Shown: positions 34,632 through 43,163, counted from the first letter of the stretch. The stretch is 64,000 bases of DNA from JAJRRS01 sp965230275 (GCA_965230275.1 CBDDKO010000002.1:3472001-3536000); one strand, 5' to 3'. Notes: generated from the letters alone by a model not told the origin. A program made the numbers and translations.

Positions 34632-36145
34632 AATATATCCACACACTGATCGTGTTCCTGGCTTGTGTGCTGTTGCTCACGGTCTCGTCTGTCCACGCTG
34701 ACGACACGGTGGTTACGGAGTTCGACCGCTGGTATGTCCTGCAGATGCAAGACCAGCATGCCGGGTACATGCACGCCGAGGTCCGTAAGAAGGGCGGCCG
34801 TTACATCACACAGACCGAGCTGAAGCTCACTGTTCGTCGTGGTAACCAGGCGATCACGATCACGCAGGACATGTGGTTTATCGAAACGCTGGACGGCAAA
34901 CCGGTCGAGGCTTCTTCCACCCTGAAGTCCGGGGCACTGGCGATGGTCAACCACCTCAAGTTCGTCGACGATCAGGTCGAGCTGACCACCGGCCAAGGCG
35001 TCGCGGCACGCACCACCACCATCCCGCAACCCGACCCGGCGTACCTGCCGCCTTACGCGGCGCAGAAGCGTATCGAAAAACTGATCGCGGATGGCGAGAC
35101 CGAAATCGATGTCAAGATTCTTGACCCCAGCATGGGATTGACCCCGATCGCCATGAAGACCAGGATCATCGGTGAGGAGAACGTCGAGGTCTTCGGGAAG
35201 GTTGTCCCCGCGATCGTGTGGGAGGCCAAGCTCTCGAGCATGCCGGGTGTGACCGTGCGTGAATACGTGGACCAGCAGGGCCGAAGCATCAAGTCAACGA
35301 TCCAGCTGATGCCCGAAATGGATATCACGATCATCGAGGCCGACGAGCAGCTTGCCAAGGCGGAAGTCGATCCGCCAAGGATCATGGCCCAGACGCTGAT
35401 CCATCCAAAGGGGGAGCTAAAAAACGCCCGCCAGACAAATCGTGCGATCTACAAGATCACGATCAAGGATGCGCCCGGGCTGCCCGACGATGTGCAGCCG
35501 GCCCTTCCCCGGACCGGCTACCAACGCGTGGTGTGGGATGACCAGACGACCGCCGCCGTCGTTCAGGACCTGGCCCAGCCCGTGAATGCGGTAGACGATC
35601 TGCCAACCGAGGCGGACCTGAACCGCTCGGACATGATCGATCACGATGACCCGGCCGTGCGTGCACTGCTAGACAAGGCCTTGGCCGGGGTGCCCGATGA
35701 CGCGCCAGATCACGAGGTCGCGAGCAAGCTGCGAGCGTTCGTCCACGACTTTATCGATGAAAAGGATTTGTCGGTGGGGCTGGCCAAGGCCGGGCAGATC
35801 GCACGCACCGCCCAGGGCGACTGCACGGAGCACGGCGTGTTGCTTGCCGCCTTGCTCCGGGCCAAGGGCATCCCCGCACGTACGGTCACCGGGCTGATGT
35901 ACATCGATGAGTTCCTCGGCCAGGAGGGCGTCTTCGGGTATCACATGTGGACCCAGGCCTGGCTGGAGGACGGTGACGGCGGGCGATGGGTGGATCTGGA
36001 CGCGGTCCTGCCCGGGCGCGACTTTGACGCGGCTCACATCACGCTCAGCGTCTCGTCCATGGCGGACGGTCAGATGGCCAACGACATGATCGCGATGCTG
36101 CCCACGTTCGGCCGGCTGGAGATCGAAGTGACACATACGGAGTAG
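34619..36145 (+). CDS. Exported transglutaminase-like protein
   Basis: The protein has 508 residues. The signal peptide LIVFLACVLLLTVSSVHA ends near residue 27. Residues about 30-270 form a beta-rich region. The transglutaminase core lies near 390-475: the Cys in QGDCTEHGVLLAALLRAKGI, the His in FGYHMWTQAWLED and the Asp in WVDLDAVLPG are the papain-like triad. It may cleave or cross-link proteins outside the cytoplasm. The start is ATG 34619 or 34628, the latter overlapping the previous gene less. Confidence 0.87.
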   Translation: MPDMKYIHTLIVFLACVLLLTVSSVHADDTVVTEFDRWYVLQMQDQHAGYMHAEVRKKGGRYITQTELKLTVRRGNQAITITQDMWFIETLDGKPVEASSTLKSGALAMVNHLKFVDDQVELTTGQGVAARTTTIPQPDPAYLPPYAAQKRIEKLIADGETEIDVKILDPSMGLTPIAMKTRIIGEENVEVFGKVVPAIVWEAKLSSMPGVTVREYVDQQGRSIKSTIQLMPEMDITIIEADEQLAKAEVDPPRIMAQTLIHPKGELKNARQTNRAIYKITIKDAPGLPDDVQPALPRTGYQRVVWDDQTTAAVVQDLAQPVNAVDDLPTEADLNRSDMIDHDDPAVRALLDKALAGVPDDAPDHEVASKLRAFVHDFIDEKDLSVGLAKAGQIARTAQGDCTEHGVLLAALLRAKGIPARTVTGLMYIDEFLGQEGVFGYHMWTQAWLEDGDGGRWVDLDAVLPGRDFDAAHITLSVSSMADGQMANDMIAMLPTFGRLEIEVTHTE

Positions 36146-36249
36146 TTTCGAAAGAACCACCAAGGCCGGGAGGTGCTGGTTGGTCTGGGGGTTCATGTGA
36201 GGTGGATGGCGGAGTGTGGGTCGCCCCGGAAAACGACCCATCGGGCCAC

Positions 36250-36340
36250 TGAAAAAAGATTATATCATCTGATTATTAGAAGATGGTAATATTTCAGATT
36301 CTTGTCATGGAAATGCGTCTTATTTTTTAATTAATCCAAT
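36250..36340 (+). promoter_or_regulatory. AT-rich leader before larB
   Basis: This stretch is strikingly AT-rich for the region. It includes a weak promoter-like TTGTCA (36302-36307) with a TTTTAA 17 bases on, and a loose dyad CATCTGATTATTAGAAGATG. It holds no gene. Confidence 0.35.
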
Positions 36341-37123
36341 ATGTCGGACCAAATTGATGCCATTTTGAACGACGTCCACGAAGGGCGGTTATCCCCGCAG
36401 CAGGCCCGTGAGGCCCTCTCGGCACTGCGGGCCGAGTCGCTTGGGTTTGCCACGGTGGACCATGACCGACGGCACCGCTGCGGCTTCGCAGAGGTCGTCT
36501 ACGCCGCGGGGAAGAGCGCCGATGAGCTGGTCGGGATCATCCAAGCGATCCTTGGCCGGGAGGCCTGTGTGCTGGTGACCCGTACGAATCCGGAGCATAT
36601 CCAGGCGGTCCAGCGGGCGTTTACGGATCGGCCGATCGAGGTCGGCACCCGCGGTACCACGCTGATCGTGGGCGACGCCCCGAGCCCCGGCAAAGACCTG
36701 CCCGAGATACCGATCATCACCGCCGGGACCAGCGACCTGCCGGTTGCCGAGGAAGCGTTGATGACCTGCAAGGCGTTAGGTCATCCCACGGCGGCGATCA
36801 ACGATGTCGGCGTCGCCGGGCTGCACCGGATCGAGCCGCACCTGCCCACCTTCCGTCAGGCGCGTGTCTTGGTGTGCATCGCCGGGATGGAAGGGGCGCT
36901 GCCCAGTGTGATCGGCGGGCTGGTCGATGCGCCTGTCATCGCGGTGCCGACCAGCGTCGGTTACGGCGCGTCGTTCGGCGGCATCACCGCCTTGCTCTCG
37001 ATGCTCACCAGCTGCGCCTCGGGCGTCAGCGTCGTGAATATCGACAACGGCTTTGGTGCCGCATATAACGCCTGCCTGATCAACCGTATCACGTCTCACC
37101 ACACCGCACACAAACACGATTGA
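36341..37123 (+). CDS. larB: LarB, nickel-pincer nucleotide cofactor synthesis
   Basis: The 260-residue protein carboxylates and hydrolyses nicotinate adenine dinucleotide in the first step of nickel-pincer cofactor (NPN) synthesis. An N-terminal helix (FDHDRR-like: LGFATVDHDRRHRCGFAEVV) precedes the PurE-like domain (about 125-255) with TAGTSDLPVAEEA, CIAGMEGALPSVIGGL and AVPTSVGYGASFGGITALL. No larC, larE or larA is in the window, so the cofactor's user must be elsewhere. It overlaps nnrD by one base (TGATG). Confidence 0.93.
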   Translation: MSDQIDAILNDVHEGRLSPQQAREALSALRAESLGFATVDHDRRHRCGFAEVVYAAGKSADELVGIIQAILGREACVLVTRTNPEHIQAVQRAFTDRPIEVGTRGTTLIVGDAPSPGKDLPEIPIITAGTSDLPVAEEALMTCKALGHPTAAINDVGVAGLHRIEPHLPTFRQARVLVCIAGMEGALPSVIGGLVDAPVIAVPTSVGYGASFGGITALLSMLTSCASGVSVVNIDNGFGAAYNACLINRITSHHTAHKHD

Positions 37124-37980
37124 TGCAAGACCTCACACCCGTCAACACATTGCCCGACGTTCCAGGTCGACCGGCAGATGCGCACAAGGGCACCTTCGGC
37201 ACGGTGATCGTGGTGGGCGGTGGCAGGACCATGATCGGGGCCCCGGCGTTGTGTGCCAGGGCAGGCTTGCGCAGCGGTGCCGGGCTGGTGAAGATCGCAA
37301 CCACCCCAGACGTCTTGCCGTTTGCGTTGACGATTGAGCCCGGCGCGACCGGGGTCCTGCTGGAAGCCGATGCCGACGCCTGGCGTCAAGCGATTGATAA
37401 GGCCGATCCGGACAATCATGCCGTGCTGGCGGTCGGGCCCGGGATGGGCTTGGCGACCGGCGGCGGCCAGAAGGTGCTGTCGCTGCTGCGGAGCCCTCGC
37501 CCCGTGGTGCTCGACGCCGACGGCCTGAACCTGCTGGCACGCACGGCCAGGCCGCGCCGACACAGTGATGCGGAACTCGTCCTTACCCCGCACCCCGGCG
37601 AGTTCAAACGCCTCGCCCACCCGCTCGGCATCACCGAGTCGCCGACCGACCCCGCTTCGCGCCCCCAGGCCGCCGCACAGCTGGCGCGGGCGCATCACGG
37701 CATCGTCCTGCTCAAGGGCCAACACACCGTCGTCACCGACGGCAAACGCCTCTACACCAACCAGACCGGCAACCCCGCGCTCTCGACCGCCGGCTCCGGT
37801 GACGTGCTGACAGGACTGATCGCCGCGCTCATGGCGCAAGGTTTACCCGCGTTCGACGCCGCCTGCCTCGGCGCGCACCTGCACGGGCTCGCCGCCGACC
37901 AATGGGCCAAGCAGCACGGGCCTCGTGGTATCCGAGCCCAAGACCTCGCCGATGCATTGCCTGATGTGATGAATCAGTAA
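37123..37980 (+). CDS. nnrD: ADP-dependent NAD(P)H-hydrate dehydratase
   Basis: The 285-residue protein is a ribokinase-like dehydratase that repairs damaged NAD(P)H hydrates. The glycine-rich GTFGTVIVVGGGRTM, LDADGLNLL, VLTPHPGEFKRL, HGIVLLKGQHTVVT and the catalytic NPALSTAGSGDVLTGLI (Asp) are in order. The epimerase domain NnrE, often fused, is missing, so it is a single-domain enzyme. The ATG at 37123 shares its A with the larB stop, indicating coupling; a TTG at 37120 is less likely. Confidence 0.94.
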   Translation: MQDLTPVNTLPDVPGRPADAHKGTFGTVIVVGGGRTMIGAPALCARAGLRSGAGLVKIATTPDVLPFALTIEPGATGVLLEADADAWRQAIDKADPDNHAVLAVGPGMGLATGGGQKVLSLLRSPRPVVLDADGLNLLARTARPRRHSDAELVLTPHPGEFKRLAHPLGITESPTDPASRPQAAAQLARAHHGIVLLKGQHTVVTDGKRLYTNQTGNPALSTAGSGDVLTGLIAALMAQGLPAFDAACLGAHLHGLAADQWAKQHGPRGIRAQDLADALPDVMNQ

Positions 37981-37998
37981 GCGTGTGTTTCGGCGATG

Positions 37999-39042
37999 TC
38001 ACGGCGACCGTGAAGTATCGCGTGTCGGCTTGCTGGATTTGACCGACCCGCCGAGCTTGACCTCGGGCGCTGGTGACGGGCTCTCATACTGCTTCAGGGC
38101 GTCACGGTGCATCTGCTCGACGATGTCACGCAGCTGCGGCGGCTTGATGACTTTGACCTGGTCGGAGTAGCCGCAGATCCACCAGGCAATCTCCTTGATC
38201 CCATCGACGCGGAAGGTCATCAGGCAGCGGCCGTCCTCGAGTATCTTGTGGTCCTGGGTCACGTGCCAGCGTGTATCGCTGACATTGGTCGCCACCTTGG
38301 CGGTGAACTCGAGCACGACGTCGTACTCCTTGCCCTCCGGGATCATCCGCCAGGCCAGCCCGAGTTTGTCCTCGGCCTTGAAGTTTTCGGGGCGCTGGAA
38401 GCGTTCGTCGGTCGGGTCGAGGTCGATGATCCGGCTCAGCTTGAGCATGCGAACCTCGTCATGCACATCGGTATACCCCAGGACGTACCAAGCGCCATTG
38501 ACGCGGTGTAAAAGGTACGGATCAAGAACGGCATGCAAGTCATCCTCGTCGGCGGGGCCCCGGTAGACGACACGGCAACAACGCTGCTCATCGATGCACC
38601 GCTGCAACTCGACGTAGCGATCAAAGTCCTGCCTACCGATCGGCTGCGTGTCGGGTGCCACACTGACGTTTGCCATCATCTCCTTGCAGGCCTCGTGGAT
38701 CGGGGCGGGCACCGTTGCGATGATCTTGTAGATGGCCGAGAGCGCATAGCCGATCATCGGCCGATCGCGCTGGCTGAAGGCGGTCTTGGACAGAAGCATG
38801 AGCCCCAGCGTTTCCGGGATCGTGAGGTTGATGGGCGGAACTTGCGAGTCCTGATCAAGATGAAACCCGCGCTTGCGGTCGAACCGGTGTCTGATGCCCG
38901 CTTTGTTGAGTGTGCGCAGGTCACGGAAGAGGGTTCGCCGGCTGACACCGAGTTCATTCATGAGCGACTCGGTTGTATTCGCCTCGTCCCGTTGCAGGAT
39001 GGTGACCATGCGCAGCAAACGTTCAACACGTTCGTATGCCAT
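37999..39042 (-). CDS. WYL-domain transcriptional regulator
   Basis: The 347-residue protein has an N-terminal winged helix (about 1-65: RVERLLRMVTILQRDEANTT, ELGVSRRTLFRDLRTLNKAG) and a WYL domain (about 140-215: YLLHRVNGAWYVLGYTDVHD is the WYL core). A C-terminal WCX-like part ends with a basic tail. WYL regulators usually bind nucleic-acid or nucleotide signals. The ATG at 39042 fits the domain start; the AT-rich frame upstream to 39102 is noncoding. A perfect palindrome lies 12 bases before the start codon. Confidence 0.88.
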   Translation of the reverse strand: MAYERVERLLRMVTILQRDEANTTESLMNELGVSRRTLFRDLRTLNKAGIRHRFDRKRGFHLDQDSQVPPINLTIPETLGLMLLSKTAFSQRDRPMIGYALSAIYKIIATVPAPIHEACKEMMANVSVAPDTQPIGRQDFDRYVELQRCIDEQRCCRVVYRGPADEDDLHAVLDPYLLHRVNGAWYVLGYTDVHDEVRMLKLSRIIDLDPTDERFQRPENFKAEDKLGLAWRMIPEGKEYDVVLEFTAKVATNVSDTRWHVTQDHKILEDGRCLMTFRVDGIKEIAWWICGYSDQVKVIKPPQLRDIVEQMHRDALKQYESPSPAPEVKLGGSVKSSKPTRDTSRSP

Positions 39043-39053
39043 TACGGAATTGT

Positions 39054-39067
39054 ACCGCAGCTGCGGT
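39054..39067. promoter_or_regulatory. Perfect 14-bp palindrome, operator candidate
   Basis: ACCGCAGCTGCGGT lies just upstream of the WYL regulator start, followed on the minus-strand 5' side by an A/T-only stretch (39077-39112) that suits a promoter. Autoregulation is a reasonable guess. Confidence 0.5.
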
Positions 39068-39277
39068 GTAGGGACAAATAAATAAATAAAATAAAAATAC
39101 AAATATATTGCCTTACGCTTTGCCCGCTACTTATGGAACAATGTGACCCGGTTAACGTGTTTATCTTAAAACTACGGGACACGCGCATAGGCCAAGCTCT
39201 ATGTGTGGGGCACTCTACAAGCCACACACCCTGATGTGCTTTGGTTTCTTTATGAGTTTTGTATTTCGGTCAACAGG

Positions 39278-39790
39278 TTAGCCTGTTGGCGAGAAGCCCG
39301 AGATATGCAGCATATCCATGAGCTGGCCCGTGAAGACGAAGTTGTGCTCGGGGAACGCCAGGCCGGACATGTTCTGATCGATATGGCTGAACATCAGTAC
39401 GATCTCGGCGAGCGGCTTGGTTTCGCCGGTGTGCGGATCGATCAGTTCGACCTTTCCGTGTGTCGAAGCGCCGACCGGGGAGAAGCTGTCCATCTCGGCG
39501 GTGAATCGGATCGTGTACCCCGGCCGCGCGACGCCGGTGAAGCTGGCCTTGGTGATCTTGGCCAGGACGACCTTCTCTTTGAAGTCGCCGGCGTGGCCGA
39601 CCATGATCCCGGCGGTCTGGGCCATGCCCTCGATGATCAGCGGGTTGGGCATCACCGGCTGCGCCGGCCGGTCGGCCGTGGCCGGGAAGTGGTCGTGCAA
39701 CACCTCCTCGGCGGCGCTGACGTTCTTCACCGTCACGCAACGCTTGCCGCGTTCCAATTCCAGGATGCGATCAATCCAGATCCAGCGCAT
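39278..39790 (-). CDS. FabZ-like 3-hydroxyacyl-ACP dehydratase, longer paralogue
   Basis: This hot-dog-fold protein has 170 residues. The active region VLHDHFPATADRPAQPVMPN (in this gene with two extra residues against FabZ) and LIIEGMAQTAGIM carry the catalytic His and Glu. It is probably the third gene of a dehydratase-ACP-dehydratase unit, 97 bases after the ACP gene. The ATG at 39790 is preceded directly by AGACCCC repeat DNA with no Shine-Dalgarno. Confidence 0.87.
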   Translation of the reverse strand: MRWIWIDRILELERGKRCVTVKNVSAAEEVLHDHFPATADRPAQPVMPNPLIIEGMAQTAGIMVGHAGDFKEKVVLAKITKASFTGVARPGYTIRFTAEMDSFSPVGASTHGKVELIDPHTGETKPLAEIVLMFSHIDQNMSGLAFPEHNFVFTGQLMDMLHISGFSPTG

Positions 39791-39796
39791 AGTGGA

Positions 39797-39892
39797 GTCT
39801 GGGGTCTGGGGTCTGGGGTCTAGTCAGGCAGGCACCTGTCTTCGGCTGGCTACTTATCTGACCAGCCCCTAGTCCCTAGACCCAAGACCCTA
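39797..39892. repeat. Inverted GTCTGGG / CCCTAGAC stutter repeat
   Basis: The left arm (39797-39827) is GTCTGGG units ending TAGTCAG. The right arm (39858-39892) begins CTGACCAG and continues with CCTAGTCCCTAGACCC. It spans the whole gap from the ACP stop to the fabZ-like start, and the ACP TAG stop is its first bases on the minus strand. Confidence 0.9.
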
Positions 39893-40267
39893 CAATTTGC
39901 TCTCAACAAACTTCACCATCGACTCGACCGTGAAGATGTTGGGGAAGTCATCGACGAGTCGTGACGCATCGAACTTGTCCAGGTCCGCGTGAGGCAGCTG
40001 CTTGCGGAGTTCATCCATCCCCAGGTCGGTGACCTTGCCTTCCTGGACGTATTGCGGATCGCTCAGGACGTTGTCAGCCATCAGTTCTGCCTGGCTGATC
40101 TTGATCCCGAACGCCTTCTCCAGGCGGAACACGATATCCAGGTAGTCGATGGACTCGGCGCCCAAGTCCCCGCCGAGCGTGGCTTCGGGGGTCACCTCGT
40201 CCTCGTCCACACCCAAGGCCTCTTCCAGCACTTCACGGACCTTCTCGAACACTTCGTCATGCGTCAT
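39890..40267 (-). CDS. Acyl carrier protein, long form
   Basis: The 125-residue carrier has the phosphopantetheine serine at residue 39 in GGDLGAESIDYLDIVFRLEK. An ordinary ACP is about 78 residues. Here the extra 40 residues are inserted after helix II (LMADNVLSDPQYVQEGKVTD to the DFPNIFTVESMVKFVE end). It may serve a dedicated pathway with the two flanking dehydratases, instead of the general fatty-acid cycle. The TAG stop starts the flanking repeat. Confidence 0.9.
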   Translation of the reverse strand: MTHDEVFEKVREVLEEALGVDEDEVTPEATLGGDLGAESIDYLDIVFRLEKAFGIKISQAELMADNVLSDPQYVQEGKVTDLGMDELRKQLPHADLDKFDASRLVDDFPNIFTVESMVKFVESKL

Positions 40268-40318
40268 GGTTGATCTCTCCGAACTTGTCTCGTCTATCGT
40301 AGTCTGAAATCAGTTTGT

Positions 40319-40705
40319 TCAGGCCGTGGCCAGCGGATCGAGCCGAAACCGGCCCTGGACCGCGACCTGGCCGTCCACCTTGCCTTCGCCCTGGAACTCG
40401 TACCCGTCGCCGTCGCGCTTCCTCAGCTTGACGGTGACTTCCAGGGCCTGGCCCGGCCGGACCATATTACCGTAACGAACATTCTTTACCTGTGTCAGGA
40501 CCAGCGGCGGGCCCTGGGCTGTGTCGCCGCCGTTTGCGAACAGGCGGCCGGCCTGCACCAGAGACTCCAGCATCATCACACCCGGGAGCACGGGGAAGCC
40601 GGGGAAGTGGTCCGCGAGGTACTCCTCCGCGGCCGTCACCGTCTTGATGCCGGTCAGCGTGTCGACCTGCCGGTCCAGCACTCGATCGATCAATTCAAAT
40701 CGCAA
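40319..40705 (-). CDS. 3-hydroxyacyl-ACP dehydratase FabZ-like
   Basis: This hot-dog-fold protein has 128 residues. YLADHFPGFPVLPGVMMLES has the FabZ catalytic His and the nearby Glu, and NVRYGNMVRPGQALEVTV completes the fold. It dehydrates 3-hydroxyacyl-ACP. It is the first gene of the unit; the ACP gene follows after 51 bases. A GGGGTTTCC tandem (40709-40726) lies in its leader. Confidence 0.9.
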   Translation of the reverse strand: MRFELIDRVLDRQVDTLTGIKTVTAAEEYLADHFPGFPVLPGVMMLESLVQAGRLFANGGDTAQGPPLVLTQVKNVRYGNMVRPGQALEVTVKLRKRDGDGYEFQGEGKVDGQVAVQGRFRLDPLATA

Positions 40706-40891
40706 ATCGGGGTTTCCGGGGTTTCCGCGTGCTCTGGGGGTGAAAACGGCGAGTGTAGTGAGGCGCTACCCCACCTGCAAGAATCCCCGACGGCGGGCCG
40801 ACGCATTTCAACCGAAACCGCCCGGGCCTGCCGATAATAATAAAACCAACCACGATCCAGACGTATTCCCGTTTTATTACAACCCACCGCC

Positions 40892-41764
40892 ATGCCCAGC
40901 AGCGACCCGATGATCTATATAGACGGCCGATTCACCCCCAGGTCCCAGGCCACCATGCGTGTGGACGACCGCGGCACCCTCTACGCCGACGGGGTCTATG
41001 AGGTCCTCCGGTACTACGCCGGCCGGCCGTTCGAGCTGGACCTGCACCTCCAGCGGCTTAGCCAGAGCCTGGAGAAGATCAGGATCCAGCCGCCCGAGGA
41101 CTTCGAGCGTGCCCCGCAGATCCTCCAGGAGCTGGTCGAGCAGAATCAGCTGGCCGATGCCCGCGTGTACTGGCAGATCACCCGGGGGGCCGCCCCCCGC
41201 GGCGCACTATTCCCCAAGGGGGTGAAGCCAACGGTATTGATGACCGCCGATCCGGTCCCCGGGCTCGATCCCGACGCCCCCGTGCCGACGCTCACCGCCA
41301 CGCTCATGCCGGATGAACGCTGGGCGAACTGCTGGATCAAGTGCCTGATGCTCCTGCCCAATGTGCTGGCGCATAACGCGGCGAACGAGGCCGGCTTCGA
41401 CGCCGCGATCCTGCACCGGGACACACGGATCACCGAAGCGACCAACGCCAACGCCTTCATCGTGATCAACGGCGAGCTGTGGACCCACCCGGCCGACCGC
41501 TGGATCCTCAACGGCGTGACTCGGCAGGTCCTGATCGAATTGGCCAAGCAGCTGAACCTGCCCGTCCGTGAAGAATGCTTCACGTCCGATCAACTGTGCT
41601 CTGCCGACGAGGTGCTGCTGACCGGGACCACCCTGCACGTTGCCGCCGTGACCCACATCGAGCATCAGCCCATCGGCGACGCAAAGCCCGGCCCGATCAC
41701 CCGGCAGCTGCATGAAGCCTTCATCCAGCACGTTCTGAACACATGCGTGTTGAACGCCAAGTGA
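40892..41764 (+). CDS. dat: D-amino-acid transaminase (class IV aminotransferase)
   Basis: The 290-residue fold-type IV PLP enzyme resembles Bacillus D-amino-acid transaminase, which interconverts D-alanine and D-glutamate. The D-AAT-like start (IYIDGRFTPRSQATMRVDDRG), the PLP lysine in NCWIKCLMLLPNVLAHNAAN, EATNANAFIVINGELWTHPA and DRWILNGVTRQVLIE are diagnostic. A branched-chain or aminodeoxychorismate lyase role is less likely. Together with alr (23 kb away) it would supply cell-wall D-amino acids. Confidence 0.87.
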   Translation: MPSSDPMIYIDGRFTPRSQATMRVDDRGTLYADGVYEVLRYYAGRPFELDLHLQRLSQSLEKIRIQPPEDFERAPQILQELVEQNQLADARVYWQITRGAAPRGALFPKGVKPTVLMTADPVPGLDPDAPVPTLTATLMPDERWANCWIKCLMLLPNVLAHNAANEAGFDAAILHRDTRITEATNANAFIVINGELWTHPADRWILNGVTRQVLIELAKQLNLPVREECFTSDQLCSADEVLLTGTTLHVAAVTHIEHQPIGDAKPGPITRQLHEAFIQHVLNTCVLNAK

Positions 41765-41781
41765 CCAGTATGCGCAGGCCT

Positions 41782-41861
41782 GTTTAGCGGCGGATCGAAG
41801 ACCCGCGCGGCGACTCACACAACGGTACACCACCCCGGCGATCTGCGATCGCCCGCTAAAC
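41782..41861. repeat. 80-bp palindromic element
   Basis: The ends are GTTTAGCGGCGGATCG and CGATCGCCCGCTAAAC, complementary with a small shift. The inner GGCGATCTGCGATCGCC is itself nearly palindromic. A 26-base identical right half occurs at 62225-62250. It ends 4 bases before the start codon of the ATP-grasp gene. Confidence 0.8.
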
Positions 41862-41865
41862 GTTT

Positions 41866-42999
41866 ATGATATCTACCGTGGGTGAACCACTGATCATCCT
41901 GGGAAGCTCCACGCGCGCCGCGGCTCAGTCGGCGGTGCGGTCGGGGTATGAGCCCTGGTGTATCGACCGCCGGGGCGATGTGGACCTGCGCGCAATCCCG
42001 GGGGCGGCGGTCCGCGTGGTCAAGCAGTACGACGACCCCAAAGCCGTCCTGAGCCTGCTCGACGAGGCCCCGGCCGAGGCGAAGGTCATCCTGACCGGCG
42101 GGCTCGATAACGCGTTCGAGCTACTCAAGGCGGTGGACTTCGAGCACCACTTCCTCACCAGTCCGCCCGAGGCGGTCCGCAAAGTGCGCTGGCCCAGCGC
42201 ACTGGCGACGATCCCCACGACCCACGGCCTGCGCCACTGCAAGACACTGACGTCCATCGGCTTTCTTCGTCGGCTCTGGCGCTCCGCGTTCGGGTCGTTC
42301 GGCAAGACGCGCTACCTGCTCAAACCCATCGCTTCCTACGGCGGGCAGGGCATCGGCTGGTTCGAGCCCGGCGGCTCGATCAGTGCCGGGCACTACATCC
42401 AGCAGTACGTGCGGGGCATGCCCGTCAGCGCGGTGTTTCACTGCGACGGCTGGTCGTCCATCCTGCTGGGCGCAACCGAACAACTCATCGGAGACCCCAG
42501 CTTCGGCGCGTCAGGCTTCAGCTACTGCGGCTCCGTCGGCCCGCTTCAACTCACCGAGCGGTCGCGTGAAGCCCTGTCTCACCTCGGCGTTGTTCTCACA
42601 CAACGCTCCGACCTGCGCGGCGTATTCGGCGTGGACCTGATCATGGACTTCGCCGGCGACCTCTGGCCCGTCGAGGTCAACCCCCGCTACCCCGCCAGCG
42701 CCGAACTCATCGAGAAGATCACCGGCGTCCACGTCCTCACCCCGACCGACGGCTCACGCAAAGAGAAGAAGCGCGGCACACTCACACACGCCAAGGCCGT
42801 CGTCTTCGCCCGGAAAGACTGCGCCGCGTCTGACCTGTATGCCCTGTTCAGCCGTGACCAGGTCGCCGACGTCCCCGAGCCCGGCCGACCGATCAGGAAG
42901 GGCGCCGCCATCTGCACCGTCTTCGCCGCCGCGACAACACGCGACGACTGCATGACGAAGCTCAGGGCCCTGGCGCAGCAAGTTTACGAAGCTCTGTGA
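41866..42999 (+). CDS. ATP-grasp domain protein (predicted carboligase)
   Basis: The 377-residue protein has a pre-ATP-grasp N-terminal domain (about 1-120), an ATP-grasp core (KTRYLLKPIASYGGQGIGWF; QYVRGMPVSAVF) and a metal site in GVFGVDLIMDF and WPVEVNPRYPASAELIEK. Such proteins join a carboxylate to an amine or thiol. It resembles the predicted ATP-grasp ligases that accompany tetrahydromethanopterin genes in planctomycetes and methylotrophs, but no such gene is nearby. The ATG at 41866 has no Shine-Dalgarno; GTG 41878 is an alternative. Confidence 0.82.
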   Translation: MISTVGEPLIILGSSTRAAAQSAVRSGYEPWCIDRRGDVDLRAIPGAAVRVVKQYDDPKAVLSLLDEAPAEAKVILTGGLDNAFELLKAVDFEHHFLTSPPEAVRKVRWPSALATIPTTHGLRHCKTLTSIGFLRRLWRSAFGSFGKTRYLLKPIASYGGQGIGWFEPGGSISAGHYIQQYVRGMPVSAVFHCDGWSSILLGATEQLIGDPSFGASGFSYCGSVGPLQLTERSREALSHLGVVLTQRSDLRGVFGVDLIMDFAGDLWPVEVNPRYPASAELIEKITGVHVLTPTDGSRKEKKRGTLTHAKAVVFARKDCAASDLYALFSRDQVADVPEPGRPIRKGAAICTVFAAATTRDDCMTKLRALAQQVYEAL

Positions 43000-43025
43000 A
43001 TCGGGCGGTTCAACGAATATTTTTG

Positions 43026-43163
43026 TTAGAGCGTTCCAGCTCCAGACGTAGCGTATGGGTGCCACATTTTGACTGCGCAGCAGCAAAATGTGTCGTTGCG
43101 GGCACACTTTGCCCTTCGGGACAAACTGTGGCACCCACTACAGATGGATTCATAACGTTTTAG
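43026..43163. mobile_element. MITE-like element, copy 2
   Basis: This second copy of the 20045-20183 element has ends TTAGAGCGTT and AACGTTTTAG, the same internal GACTGCGCAGCAGC and CACACTTTGCCC blocks and the same length to one base. It starts 27 bases after the ATP-grasp stop. Confidence 0.85.
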
